NCBI GenBank assembly: GCA_018607905.1
Contig: JABBAP010000024.1
Coordinates: forward strand, 1-64,000
From: Paracoccaceae bacterium
Lineage (GTDB): Bacteria; Pseudomonadota; Alphaproteobacteria; Rhodobacterales; Rhodobacteraceae
Length of the DNA stretch: 64,000 nt
Reading direction: 5' to 3'
Shown: positions 45,126 to 55,475 of the stretch, in pieces
How the letters are laid out: every line of letters begins with the position of its first letter
How positions within the stretch are numbered: position 1 is the first letter of the stretch
Translations under genes and position numbers: made by a program
Notes under the pieces: generated by a model
The model's database searches: none
Told to the model about the DNA's origin: nothing
What the model saw: the letters and a program-made list of their open reading frames with translations, nothing else

Positions 45126-45359
45126 ATGAGCGACGTATCAGATCGTGTAAAGAAAATCGTTGTTGAGCACCTGAGTGTTGACGAAGACAAAGTTATTGAA
45201 GGCGCATCCTTCATCGATGATCTGGGTGCAGACAGCCTAGATACAGTTGAGCTGGTTATGGCGTTCGAGGAAGAATTTGGAATTGAAATCCCAGACGACG
45301 CTGCTGAGACTATCCAGTCTTTTGGCGACGCAGTGAAGTTCATCACCGAAGCTTCCTAA
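45126..45359 (+). CDS. acpP: Acyl carrier protein
   Basis: 77 residues, strongly acidic. [20 protein letters not shown] carries the serine (DSLD) that receives phosphopantetheine, and [17 protein letters not shown] closes the four-helix fold. It shuttles acyl chains in fatty acid synthesis. fabF follows after a terminator. The fabD/fabG genes often found just upstream in relatives are absent here. Confidence 0.97.
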   Translation: MSDVSDRVKKIVVEHLSVDEDKVIEGASFIDDLGADSLDTVELVMAFEEEFGIEIPDDAAETIQSFGDAVKFITEAS

Positions 45360-45385
45360 ATCCTGTTTCAGGACTGAAAAGTTAA

Positions 45386-45414
45386 AACGCGGTTCCGTTC
45401 GGGACCGCGTTTTG
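45386..45414 (+). terminator. Rho-independent terminator after acpP
   Basis: AACGCGGTTCC (45386-45396) pairs with GGGACCGCGTT (45401-45411) around GTTC, followed by TTTG. It lets most acpP mRNA end before fabF, which fits the high demand for ACP. Confidence 0.8.
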
Positions 45415-45505
45415 CGTTGGGGCATCGGATGCGCGAACACTTGCCCCTTAGGGATGCACCCTGTAGGTAGAAGAGAACGAAAAGAACCAGAATATGAGGG
45501 CTGTT

Positions 45506-46765
45506 ATGCGTCGGGTTGTTGTCACAGGTTTAGGTATGGTTTCTCCGCTTGCCTGCGGTGTTGAAGAAACGTGGAAACGGCTGTTGGCTGGTGAAAGTGC
45601 GGCTGGCCCAATCACACGTTTTGATGCGGATCACTTGGCCACCAACTACGCCTGCGAAATTCCACGTGGTGATGGTTCTGATGGTACGTTTAATCCAGAC
45701 GATTGGATGGCGCCCAAAGAACAGCGTAAGGTCGACGATTTTATTTTGTACGGCATTGCAGCAGCGACACAAGCGGTTGAAGACAGCGGATGGAAGCCTG
45801 AAACGGATGACGAGCAATATCGCACTGGGGTTTTGATCGGGTCTGGTATCGGTGGCTTGGACAGCATCGCAAAGACTGCGATCACGTTGAAAGAAAAAGG
45901 ACCGCGACGGGTTTCTCCTTTCTTTATTCCAGGCGCATTGATTAACCTCGTTTCGGGACAAGTTTCTATCAAGTATGGTTTTAAAGGGCCAAATCATTCA
46001 GTAGTGACAGCCTGTTCCACAGGTGCCCACGCCATTGGGGATGCGAGTCGTATTATTGGGCTGGGCGATGCGGATGTAATGGTAGCCGGTGGAGCCGAGG
46101 GTGCGATTTGCGAAATTGGTATGGCTGGTTTCAATGCATGCAAGGCATTGAGCACGAAACGCACCGATGATCCAAAAGCTGCAAGCCGCCCCTATGATGA
46201 AGACCGTGACGGGTTTGTGATGGGCGAGGGTGCTGGTATTGTTGTTCTGGAAGAATACGAACATGCAAAGGCCCGTGGCGCAAGGATTTATGCCGAAGTT
46301 TTGGGCTATGGCATGTCTGGCGATGCATATCACATTACTGCTCCATCTGAAGATGGCGATGGTGGGTTCCGCGCGATGCAAGCTGCTCTGAAACGGGCTG
46401 GACTGGAGCCAAAGGACATTGATTACATCAATGCACACGGAACATCGACAATGGCTGACACAATTGAACTGGGCGCCGTTGAACGAATGCTCGGTGAACA
46501 TGTTGGGACGACGACAATGTCATCGACAAAATCGTCTATCGGGCACTTGCTTGGTGCAGCGGGTTCGGTTGAGGCAATTTTCTGCATTCTTGCGCTGCGC
46601 GATCAAATCGCGCCGCCAACAATCAATCTGGACAATCCTGCGGTTGAAACGGAATTGGACCTTGCGCCGAATTCCGCCCGTGAGCGCGAGATCAATGTGG
46701 CGCTGTCGAACTCGTTTGGGTTTGGTGGTACGAACGCTTCGTTGGTTATTGGACGCGCAACATAA
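45506..46765 (+). CDS. fabF: 3-oxoacyl-ACP synthase II
   Basis: 419 residues. RRVVVTGLGMVSPLACGVEE begins the protein. The catalytic triad is Cys in TACSTGAHAIGDA, His in NAHGTSTMADTIE and His in SSTKSSIGHLLGAAG, with NSFGFGGTNASLV at the end. It elongates acyl-ACP, especially to long unsaturated chains. ATG at 45506 fits the family start and has GAGGG five bases upstream; ATG at 45494 would add four residues. Confidence 0.96.
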   Translation: MRRVVVTGLGMVSPLACGVEETWKRLLAGESAAGPITRFDADHLATNYACEIPRGDGSDGTFNPDDWMAPKEQRKVDDFILYGIAAATQAVEDSGWKPETDDEQYRTGVLIGSGIGGLDSIAKTAITLKEKGPRRVSPFFIPGALINLVSGQVSIKYGFKGPNHSVVTACSTGAHAIGDASRIIGLGDADVMVAGGAEGAICEIGMAGFNACKALSTKRTDDPKAASRPYDEDRDGFVMGEGAGIVVLEEYEHAKARGARIYAEVLGYGMSGDAYHITAPSEDGDGGFRAMQAALKRAGLEPKDIDYINAHGTSTMADTIELGAVERMLGEHVGTTTMSSTKSSIGHLLGAAGSVEAIFCILALRDQIAPPTINLDNPAVETELDLAPNSAREREINVALSNSFGFGGTNASLVIGRAT

Positions 46766-46815
46766 GCTCGTAAATAACTTTTGATACCGAGCGGTAAATA
46801 GCGGAAAGCGTTTAA

Positions 46816-47985
46816 ATGGCACGACATATTGCGGCGAACTTTGTCAATTTAATGATCGTCTTGCTGGTGGCAGCAGGTGGGCTATTCTATTGGGCAAAAG
46901 GCGAGTTTAACAATTCAGGGCCATTAAAAAGCGCATTGTTCGTTGAAGTGCCCCGAGGTGGCTCCATGTCTCGCCTTGCGGCCGAGCTGGAAGAGCAGGG
47001 GGCTGTAAGTCACGCGATGATTATGCGTGTGGCGGCAAATTATAATGGCCAGGCAGAGAAGCTGAAATTTGGGAACTACGAAATTCCAGCGGGCGCTTCG
47101 ATGGCGGAAATTTTGAATATCGTCACGAAGAGCACACGCAGCGTGTTTCAATACCGCCTAACTTACACCATCGGGATCAAATCAGCGAACCTTCGGTTGG
47201 AAAAGCGGGAGGGCGAGAAATTTGAACGTGTTGCTGCTTTTGCTTCGGGTGAAGAATTACCGCAAGAGTATGTTGCGCTCGTGGATGCAAAGACGCCGAT
47301 AAACTATCGTATTACTGCGGCGGAGGGTGCCACATCATGGCAGATCGTTGAAATGTTAAACCAGACAGATTTCTTGGGCGGTAAAGTTGAAAGTATCCCA
47401 CCAGAAGGCATGCTGGCACCAAACACATACGAAGTGCGTCGTGGTACATTAGTTTCGGAAGTTCTCGACCAGATGTTTTCCGCACAAAAGAGAATTTTGG
47501 CTGAGGAATGGGAGAAACGCGCGCCTAACTTGCCATTCGATACCCCAGAAGCTGCGCTTGCTTTGGCCTCTATCATCGAGAAAGAAACAAGTGTAGCTGA
47601 GGAACGGCCAGAAGTGGCCGCAGTTTTTGTGAATCGTTTGAACAAGGGCATGAAGTTGCAGATGGACTCGACTGTCGAATACGGGTTGACGAATGGGCAA
47701 GGCTTTTTGAATCGTGGTTTGCGTCGCAGTGAGCTATCCAAGAAAACACCATACAACACGTACATTATTGATGGATTGCCCCCAGGCCCAATCGGGAACC
47801 CACGACGCGATGCCATCAGGGCGACGTTGAATCCGAACATATCGAACAATGTGTTCTTTGTTGCGGACGGAACTGGGGGCCACGCATTTGCGGAAACATT
47901 GGTAGAACACAACGCAAATGTTGCCAAATGGCGTAAGATTGAAGCGGAAAAGAGACGTCAGCAGCAACAGAACAGTAGCGATTAG
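46816..47985 (+). CDS. mltG: Endolytic murein transglycosylase MltG
   Basis: 389 residues. One N-terminal helix (about 10-26) anchors a periplasmic part. The YceG domain has EGMLAPNTYEV, ASIIEKETSVAEERPEVAAV with the catalytic glutamate, FVNRLNKGMKLQMDSTVEYG and NTYIIDGLPPGPIGNP. It cuts nascent glycan strands and sets their length. fabF-mltG next to the GTA cluster is, as I recall, the usual Rhodobacterales neighbourhood. Confidence 0.95.
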   Translation: MARHIAANFVNLMIVLLVAAGGLFYWAKGEFNNSGPLKSALFVEVPRGGSMSRLAAELEEQGAVSHAMIMRVAANYNGQAEKLKFGNYEIPAGASMAEILNIVTKSTRSVFQYRLTYTIGIKSANLRLEKREGEKFERVAAFASGEELPQEYVALVDAKTPINYRITAAEGATSWQIVEMLNQTDFLGGKVESIPPEGMLAPNTYEVRRGTLVSEVLDQMFSAQKRILAEEWEKRAPNLPFDTPEAALALASIIEKETSVAEERPEVAAVFVNRLNKGMKLQMDSTVEYGLTNGQGFLNRGLRRSELSKKTPYNTYIIDGLPPGPIGNPRRDAIRATLNPNISNNVFFVADGTGGHAFAETLVEHNANVAKWRKIEAEKRRQQQQNSSD

Positions 47986-48074
47986 AGACGGTGCGTTCGC
48001 TGAATAAGTTATACTAACCAATATGTTACGTCGAGTGTTGCGTGTAAAGTGTTGCGTTGGTTGTGCGCGTTTCG

Positions 48075-48165
48075 TTGACAAAGCGAACGGACGCGGGTAT
48101 ACCTTTATACAAGATGGAAGAACTGGGTAACGACCTTAGCTGTAATGGCTTTAGGTCGTTTTTTG
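48075..48165 (+). ncRNA. Candidate small RNA gene (promoter plus terminator) between mltG and the GTA remnant
   Basis: TTGACA (48075-48080) and TATACC (48098-48103) are spaced by 17 bases, the best promoter-like pair seen in the window. About 25 bases further, AACGACCT (48129-48136) pairs with AGGTCGTT (48153-48160), with an inner AGC/GCT helix and a T-run of six to seven. A transcript from about 48110 to 48165 would be near 55 bases. A 31-codon frame from ATG 48115 runs through it but looks accidental. It may be an sRNA, or a leader attenuator of the GTA remnant. Confidence 0.4.
48129..48165 (+). terminator. Strong hairpin and T-run upstream of GTA gene 1
   Basis: Eight-pair outer stem with a short inner stem and TTTTTTG. 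It should stop transcription from mltG or from the promoter at 48075 before the GTA remnant, unless antitermination occurs. Confidence 0.75.
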
Positions 48166-48208
48166 TTTCAATCGTCGCGGGAACATTTCCGCATGGAATC
48201 CTAAACCT

Positions 48209-48535
48209 ATGAAAAGAACTGAAGATGCAAATGGGCAAGCTTTGCCTTTGTTACTGCGTGCTGCGCAAATCGAGTTGATAGAGCGGCGAAAAATGCTCCT
48301 GAGTGCTTTGTCGTCAAAGAGACCCCGGCATGCGTTTACCTCAACTGCAGATCTACTTGCCCACGTAAAAGAGTACAGCGCAGCATTTCTGAAACTTACG
48401 TCTTTTGAGGAACAAATTGACCGAGATAGCAAATCCTTGCGTAACGCCGTCCATGGAAATGCAGATCGCGTTGAAGACTCAAGACAAGAAGTCGTTGATC
48501 GAATTGCTCGGTTCCGTGAGCGAAGCGGAAACTAA
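48209..48535 (+). CDS. GTA gene 1 homologue (putative small terminase subunit)
   Basis: 108 residues, rich in helix. Position, length and overlap with the terminase-derived gene match gene 1 of the Rhodobacter capsulatus GTA cluster, proposed to be the small terminase. Visible segments are LPLLLRAAQIELIERRKMLL and ADLLAHVKEYSAAFLKL, with a charged C-terminus (RQEVVDRIARFRERS). No helix-turn-helix is obvious. Identity rests mainly on context, so confidence is moderate. Its job, selecting DNA for packaging, cannot proceed without an intact large subunit. Confidence 0.6.
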   Translation: MKRTEDANGQALPLLLRAAQIELIERRKMLLSALSSKRPRHAFTSTADLLAHVKEYSAAFLKLTSFEEQIDRDSKSLRNAVHGNADRVEDSRQEVVDRIARFRERSGN

Positions 48536-50921
48536 CGCCTTTTTTAAAAAACTGAGTGATGAAACGCTTATAACGCTTCCCTATCTTTTTGAGTTTTGGG
48601 CTTTGCCACATCAACTTGAGCCGCCCGGGGATTGGGCCACTTGGGTTGTACTTGGCGGGCGAGGTGCCGGTAAAACACGGGCCGGCGCTGAGTGGATACG
48701 TTCAAAGGTAGAGGGTGGCGAATTTTCGGAACCTGGTAAACAAAAACGCGTGGCGTTGATTGGCGAGACATTGGATCAAGTTCGCGAGGTTATGGTGTTT
48801 GGTGATAGTGGGATAATAGCCAGTAGCCTGCCTGAGCGACGACCTGAATGGCACGCTGGAAGGCGCGCATTGATCTGGCCAAACGGTTCTGAAGCCTGGG
48901 CAATGTCTGCTAGTAGTCCTGAAAATCTGCGTGGGCCACAGTTTGATTGCGTTTGGGCCGATGAATTTGGCTGCCCTGCGATCAACAAAGGTGCAAATCA
49001 ACCAAACGTGTTTTACGATCCGAAATCATCTGAATCAGCTCTGCCGTTCTTTTCAGATGGATCCGTAGATACATTAATGCAGCTGCAATATTTGCGCGCG
49101 ACATTTTCTCACTGGCAAGATGCCCAAAATAACCCACAATCGGAAATCTATTTTGGCCCGATGGTCGATTTGGATAACAGTCATGTCTGGGCTTGGGATG
49201 CACGGCCATGGCCAGATTTCCCAAATAGGCTGAATGTTTGGAGCGATGGTGAAAACCATGCGCGAGGACATTGGATCACCGGCCGGTTTGCCGAACAATC
49301 TTTGGCAGCAATCGTATCCGAGCTTTGCGAGATTTCGGGGCTGTTAGATATTGACGTATCTGAGCTGTATGGCTCGACCATTGGGTTTGCGATGAAAACC
49401 GTGGAAACGGGGCGCGCAAGCCTCCAACCTTTGATGTTAGCATTTGATTTTTCCAGTAGAGAAGTCGACGGTAAATTGGTTTTCACAAACCGGAGTGAAC
49501 GGATCGAATATACGGCTTTGCCTGCGAATTTAGCAATTTTAGGCACTGATCCTGTGGTTGGTAAAACACGGGCACCTGAGGCTGAAACAGTAGGGCGGGT
49601 ACGTGTGTCGTATTGGGATGAGACACGTGACTATCAAACTGGAACGTCGGAGTTCATTCTTGCCGATGATGACAGTAAGGCAACATCGCATGTGGAATTG
49701 CCTGTTACGTTGCGCCCTGGACAGGGTGCAAATTTAGCAAGTCAATGGCTGGTGTCTGCACGGGTTTCGCGTGATGAGCTAAAAATTGCGCTGCCGATGG
49801 CGCAGCAACAGATTGTTCCCGGGGATGTGATTAAGCTGGAAGACGGTGCGACGGGGGGCACCTATCGTGTTGAGCGTATCGAGGAGCAAGGCGCGCGATC
49901 CATCGAAGCCGTGCGTGTTGAGCAATCTGTTTATAAACAGAAAGATATTGGCTCGACAGTCGGTACAATTTCAGACGTTAGGCCCGCACGATCCGTTTTA
50001 TTCCGTTTTCTTGATCTACCTTTGCTGCAATCAACGCAAACTTCGGTTGGGCCGCATTTTGCAGCCACAGCTTCGCCGTGGCCTGGTGGTGTAGCAGCAT
50101 ATCAATCCGCGAGCGATGATGGCTATGTTTTGAACACTGTGCTCGAAGCGCCAGTTCAATTTGGCACAACGCAAACTGCATTGAAAACCCCATGTATCGG
50201 ACGGTGGGTCGAAGGGGATGGTGTCGATATTCAGCTTTCTCAAGGTGCGCTGCAAAGTCGGTCAAAATTGGATGTATTAAACGGTGCAAATGTAGCCGCA
50301 ATTGGTGACGGATCGAGTGATGGATGGGAGCTTTTCCAGTATCGCGAGGCCGAATTGTTGGGAGATGGCGCTTATCGTTTGCATGGCTTGTTGCGCGGTC
50401 AATTGGGCAGTGATGCGGAAATTAAAGGACATTGGCCAGCTGGGTCCGAAATCGTATTTTTGAACGAAACACCTACGCAGATTAATCTGATCGATGCGGA
50501 TCGCGGACTTGAGCGATATTATCGTGTGGGGCCCGTGAATAAACCCGTTAGCGATGCGGTTTATACGACACGGACCGAGGCATTCGATTTGATCGCTTTG
50601 CGGCCCTTGTCGCCAGTACATTTATCTGTGCGTGAAATGAGTGGTGAGGTAACTATAAGTTGGATCCGCAGAACGCGGATTGATGGAGACAGTTGGCAAG
50701 GAACCGATGTTCCATTGGGGGAAACAACCGAGAGTTACGAAATCGCTGTTCTTTCATCGGGTGTTGAGGTTCGCCGTGAAACGGTAACTTTAACAAGCTG
50801 GGTATATACGGCCGCCAATCAAACGGCTGATGGAGTGGTGGGTGAAGTAACGGTAAATATTGCTCAGGTTTCTGAGCGATTTGGCCAAGGGGCGTCTGCA
50901 AGTACGTCTTTCATAGTATAA
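48453..50921 (+). pseudogene. GTA chimera: terminase N-terminus fused in frame to tail/host-specificity protein C-terminus
   Basis: One open frame of 822 codons. Residues 40-168 are the GTA large terminase ATPase: LPYLFEFWALPHQL, the P-loop LGGRGAGKTRAGAEW (68-82) and SPENLRGPQFDCVWADE (Walker B). From about residue 168 the sequence becomes GTA gene 15: EFGCPAINKGANQPNVF, DPKSSESALPFF, then the long beta-rich phage-tail region (HVWAWDARPWPDFP, ITGRFAEQSLAAIV, HGLLRGQLGSD). Lost are the terminase nuclease domain, genes 3-14 (portal, capsid, tail) and the front of gene 15. Start uncertain (ATG 48453 or 48405, GTG 48516). The intact frame is surprising for a relic. Confidence 0.82.
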
Positions 50922-50932
50922 AAGGTGCCGTT

Positions 50933-51229
50933 TTGAGAGCCGTTTTACACCAAGACATTGTTTCTTTGGCTACCTGTCTAATGGAGCAACCCGTTAACGA
51001 ACGTGCGCCATTTGCCGCGCTACAAATAAAACTTGCCCATGCGGCAGACCGGTATCGTTCGCGCTTCGGCAAAGCACATACTGTTTTTGGCAACGGCACC
51101 TTGGCGTCTTGTTGCGCCAAACAGCGGCGAAGCGTCGAAAAGCGGTTGGATGATGCGGAGTATGCAGATTGTATGATCAAAGCGTTGGAGGCTGTTGTCG
51201 AGTTTCGGAATGAGCACAAATTTGTTTAA
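50933..51229 (+). CDS. Small conserved protein following the GTA cluster (DUF7742-like)
   Basis: 98 residues, TTG start with AAGGTG five bases upstream. Segments HQDIVSLATCLMEQP, RSRFGKAHTVFGNGTLASCC and DDAEYADCMIKALEAVV match a Rhodobacterales family recalled at this position after GTA gene 15 (DUF7742, name uncertain). It lacks membrane or signal sequences. Its retention next to the collapsed cluster may mean a role outside GTA, or simply that the deletion did not reach it. Confidence 0.6.
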   Translation: MRAVLHQDIVSLATCLMEQPVNERAPFAALQIKLAHAADRYRSRFGKAHTVFGNGTLASCCAKQRRSVEKRLDDAEYADCMIKALEAVVEFRNEHKFV

Positions 51230-51254
51230 TGGATACGCTACTCGTCGCATCAAA

Positions 51255-51302
51255 TTGGAGTTTTGAAATCAATCTTTGTGATTAGCATGATCAAAACTCC
51301 AA
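51255..51302. repeat. Perfect 12-base inverted repeat upstream of cysE
   Basis: TTGGAGTTTTGA (51255-51266) and TCAAAACTCCAA (51291-51302) are exact inverse copies separated by 24 bases. They may be two half-sites of a regulator of cysE, or a long-loop terminator for the preceding gene; the AATTGTTTT that follows is a poor T-run. Confidence 0.55.
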
Positions 51303-51366
51303 AATTGTTTTCCGTCATTGCTTAGGGTAATAAGGGTGCAACACGTCCAATTGCAGAGGTCACAAG

Positions 51367-52173
51367 ATGACACAAAAAGCCGTAAACATAACTGAACTCG
51401 ATCCAGTCTGGTCACGCATCCGTTTGGATGCTGCCGAAATGATTGAGAATGAGCCAATCATGGGGGGATTGGTTCATTCCGGTGTGCTCCATCATTCCTC
51501 GCTAGAAAATGCCCTGAGCTATCGGATGGCGCTCAAGATGTCGTCGGACGAAATGCCAACGCAAATTCTGCGCGAATTGATTGATGAAGCCTATGCAGAC
51601 GACCATGCGTTGGGTGACGCTGCACGAGCGGATCTTACAGCGGTGTTTGAGCGAGATCCTGCGTGCCACCGATTGATTCAACCAATTCTGTTTTTCAAAG
51701 GCTTTCAAGCGGTTCAAGCCTACCGCGTAGCCCATTGGTTATGGGTAAATGGGCGTCACGCAATGGCACAATTCGTGCAGATGCGTTCGTCCGAAGTGTT
51801 CGGTGTGGATATCCATCCAGGTGCCGTTGTGGGGCGAGGCATAATGATTGATCATGCCCATTCGATTGTGATCGGTGAAACCGCGGTCGTTGGTGACAAT
51901 GTTTCAATGCTACACTCTGTTACTCTTGGGGGTACAGGTAAAGCGGATGGCGATCGGCACCCAAAGATCGAAAATGGCGTTTTGATTGGTGCTGGGGCAA
52001 AGGTTCTGGGCAATATTCGAATAGGATATTGCAGTAGAATTGCTGCAGGCTCGGTGGTTTTACAGGAAATTCCACCGTGTAAAACAGTCGCTGGTGTCCC
52101 TGCAAAAATTGTTGGGGAAGCCGGATGTTCGCAGCCATCTCAATCTATGGATCAGTTGCTTAACTACCAATGA
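51367..52173 (+). CDS. cysE: Serine O-acetyltransferase
   Basis: 268 residues. An N-terminal helical domain (PVWSRIRLDAAEMIENEPI) leads into a left-handed beta helix: GVDIHPGAVVGRGIMIDHAH with the catalytic Asp/His, GETAVVGDNVSMLHSVTLGG, RHPKIENGVLIGAGAKVLGN and the usual VLQEIPPC before the tail. It acetylates serine with acetyl-CoA for cysteine synthesis and is normally inhibited by cysteine. GAGGT precedes the ATG. It forms the right boundary of the GTA locus. Confidence 0.95.
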   Translation: MTQKAVNITELDPVWSRIRLDAAEMIENEPIMGGLVHSGVLHHSSLENALSYRMALKMSSDEMPTQILRELIDEAYADDHALGDAARADLTAVFERDPACHRLIQPILFFKGFQAVQAYRVAHWLWVNGRHAMAQFVQMRSSEVFGVDIHPGAVVGRGIMIDHAHSIVIGETAVVGDNVSMLHSVTLGGTGKADGDRHPKIENGVLIGAGAKVLGNIRIGYCSRIAAGSVVLQEIPPCKTVAGVPAKIVGEAGCSQPSQSMDQLLNYQ

Positions 52174-52192
52174 GCAAGATTTATTGGCAAAG

Positions 52193-52744
52193 TTAGTTCT
52201 TTAACTTGCTAAAATCACTGTGCGAAATCAAACCAAACTCCTCGGCTGTGGCGAGTGCCACAATGGAGGAGTCTACATTGTATTTTCTTTGGTAGAGTTT
52301 GATTGCAATCTTGGTTTGTTCGTCTGTCCATCCAGTCAAACTTCCAGAATAGAAACCGCGTGCTTTTAATGCGCGCTGGACACTTTGCACAAATTTTTCT
52401 GTATAGTTATGAGGGCAAACTGCTGGAAACCATTGCTCTTTACGTGGAGAAACAATTTTGCGCACTGTTACCGTAGCAAATGTTGCTTCACGAATTACCG
52501 TTGTTTTACCTGTCGCAAGGTCAACGGCTAGGCGCGCGGGCGTAAGTGGGGTTTTTTCTGTTACAGTTTCAATAATGGCTGGCGTAAATTCATACCCAAA
52601 GCAATCTACCAAAGCCGCATTGAATGGCAGTCTAGGGTGATTTGGATGCGTAAGTTTAGACACGATTTGACCGCCGTGTGACATGGACGCACAAGTCAGT
52701 AGCGCCGTAACGGCGAAGGCTATAATATGTCTACTCAGGGCCAT
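52193..52744 (-). CDS. Secreted protein with peptidoglycan-binding-like domain
   Basis: 183 residues with a signal peptide (about 1-25). The C-terminal third, FVQSVQRALKARGFYSGSL with GWTDEQTKIAIKLYQRKY, is a PG_binding_1 three-helix domain. The middle part (FGYEFTPAIIETVTEKTPL, with a VDCFGYEF cysteine) is unrecognised. It probably sits at the cell wall; no catalytic domain is present. Convergent with cysE. Confidence 0.72.
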   Translation of the reverse strand: MALSRHIIAFAVTALLTCASMSHGGQIVSKLTHPNHPRLPFNAALVDCFGYEFTPAIIETVTEKTPLTPARLAVDLATGKTTVIREATFATVTVRKIVSPRKEQWFPAVCPHNYTEKFVQSVQRALKARGFYSGSLTGWTDEQTKIAIKLYQRKYNVDSSIVALATAEEFGLISHSDFSKLKN

Positions 52745-52921
52745 TTTTTGGTCTCGTTTGTTGAGAACCTAAGTACTTTACCCGTCAAAACAAGATTTGT
52801 AATCAATCAACCCACTTTTGGGCGGATTGTGTTGCATCCCCGTTTGCGTGCCATTTGGTATGATTCAGCATGGATGAGGAATGTACAAAGTGTTGAACCC
52901 TCCCTTTTTTCGTGTCGATTT

Positions 52922-52936
52922 ATTGGAAATTCCAAT
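52922..52936. promoter_or_regulatory. Palindrome ATTGGAA-A-TTCCAAT upstream of ferredoxin
   Basis: A perfect 7-base dyad with a single central base, about 110 bases before the ferredoxin ATG, in a 295-base gap that otherwise holds no recognisable element. It could be an operator; no family assigned. Confidence 0.3.
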
Positions 52937-52997
52937 TTCTCCTGACGCTATGGAATGATTGCGGCAAAAAAACACTGGCGGCAATTTCTTGTAGTGA

Positions 52998-54081
<1,084 letters not shown>

Positions 54082-54085
<4 letters not shown>

Positions 54086-54996
54086 GCCTTTCGGTTCCAC
54101 TTGAATTGGCTGATTGCGACGCCGATTAGGATCAAGCCCAAGGCCCAAATAAACTGTGCCGGTAAGGTTTCTCCTAACAACACCACCCCAAAAACAACTG
54201 CCCATAATGGAACTTGATAATTCACGAGGCTAAGGAAACTTGGCCCTGCGGAATTGATCACCGTTACCAACATTATCGTGGCCAATGCTGTGGTGAACAG
54301 GCCTAGAAATGCCACACCTAATATTGCAGTCATTGATGCTGCCGCAGGTATCCCTTCCACCATTATGGCGATGGGCAGCATGATCGCCGACGCCAGCACC
54401 AATCCAGCTGATGCAAATCCCATCGTGGATACAGGCGGGCACAAACGTGTGATGATGGAACCGATGGCATAACAACAGGCAGCGCCAACACAAGCGAGCC
54501 GCGCAATTGGTTCCCAATCCCGGCCCGATAGCTGGAACGCATCTAGCCCAATCAACACAATAGTTCCCACAAACCCAATGGCAAACCCGATCACTTTGCG
54601 CATTCCCATGCGGTCTCCCGCCACCAAAAAGTGTGCCATTGGCAAGACCAGCAACGGCACAACGGCCATCGTGATCCCAGCAAATCCGCTTGTTACATAA
54701 ACCTGCCCCCAGGCCAGCAGAGTAAACGGAACCGCATTCGTGAAAATGGCCATCCCCAAGGCATGTACCCATATTCGCTTACCATCCGGCGCATTCCAGT
54801 TAGGCAGCCTTCGCCCGAGCGCATAAGCCAAACACGTCAGTGTTATCGCGCCAATGCAAATTCGAAACGCCGCGACCCACAAGGGGGGATACCCTGTAAG
54901 TGCGAATTTTGACCCCATAAAGCTGGCGCCCCATACGACGCCAAGAGTCACAAGCAAAAGCCAGTTTTTAAAACCAGGGGTGGGCAGGGTCGTCAT
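54082..54996 (-). CDS. EamA/DMT-family transporter, copy A
   Basis: 304 residues with ten helices in two EamA repeats. GVVWGASFMGSKFALTGYPPLWVAAFRI is the first-repeat pattern; LLAWGQVYVTSGFAGITMAVVPL and CCYAIGSIITRLCPP follow. Probably exports a metabolite. It is clearly paralogous to the transporter at 57433-58350 (RLACVG...CYAIGSIITR shared). Divergent from the cupin gene. Confidence 0.85.
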
Positions 54997-55130
54997 TCGG
55001 ATTTCCAGTATTTGTATCCGCTACCCATATCCTGCCAGTGCGACCACTGCACCTGAATTTCACATGCAAAATGCATTGAATCGATCTGAACTTTCAGACA
55101 CGTTATACCGAACCCATCGGAGGCAGCCGC

Positions 55131-55475
55131 GTGACCAAATCCCCCCCTCGAGTAAACCGCTTTGCTGATCTGCAATTTAGCCCCCGTTTTGAATATGGCG
55201 ACCAAGCGTCCGCCGTTCAAATCTGTGGTCCTGATGATATGTCTGATCTCGGTGCCGGGTTTGGTCGCCTGACGAACGCACGGTTTCCTTGGGCGATCAA
55301 GTACGACGAAATTATCATCGTGCTAGAAGGGGAAGTAACCATTTACACGGATGGTAAGGAGTTAGTTGCGCGAAAACACGATAGTATTTGGTTGCCCAAA
55401 GGAACCGAGCTGGAATACGCTGCCAAAGATGCGCTTATCGCCTTTGCCATCCATCCCGCGAACTGGGCCGAGTGA
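55131..55475 (+). CDS. EutQ-like cupin protein
   Basis: 114 residues. A single cupin barrel: FGRLTNARFPWAIKYDEII, VLEGEVTIYTDGKEL and HDSIWLPKGTELEY, close to the ethanolamine-utilisation protein EutQ and similar cupins. The metal-binding residues are sparse. GTG start with GGAGG seven bases upstream. It overlaps the oxidoreductase by one base (TGATG), so both probably serve one amine pathway. Confidence 0.78.
   Translation: MTKSPPRVNRFADLQFSPRFEYGDQASAVQICGPDDMSDLGAGFGRLTNARFPWAIKYDEIIIVLEGEVTIYTDGKELVARKHDSIWLPKGTELEYAAKDALIAFAIHPANWAE

Noticed and set aside
48115-48210. 31-codon peptide across the terminator upstream of GTA gene 1
   Set aside because: The frame includes the terminator stem and T-run, has no clear ribosome site, and its sequence is not protein-like.
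55388-55474. N-terminal extension of the PuuB-like oxidase
   Set aside because: The extension is cysteine and arginine rich, overlaps the cupin gene in another frame, and the FAD motif fits the ATG at 55475.
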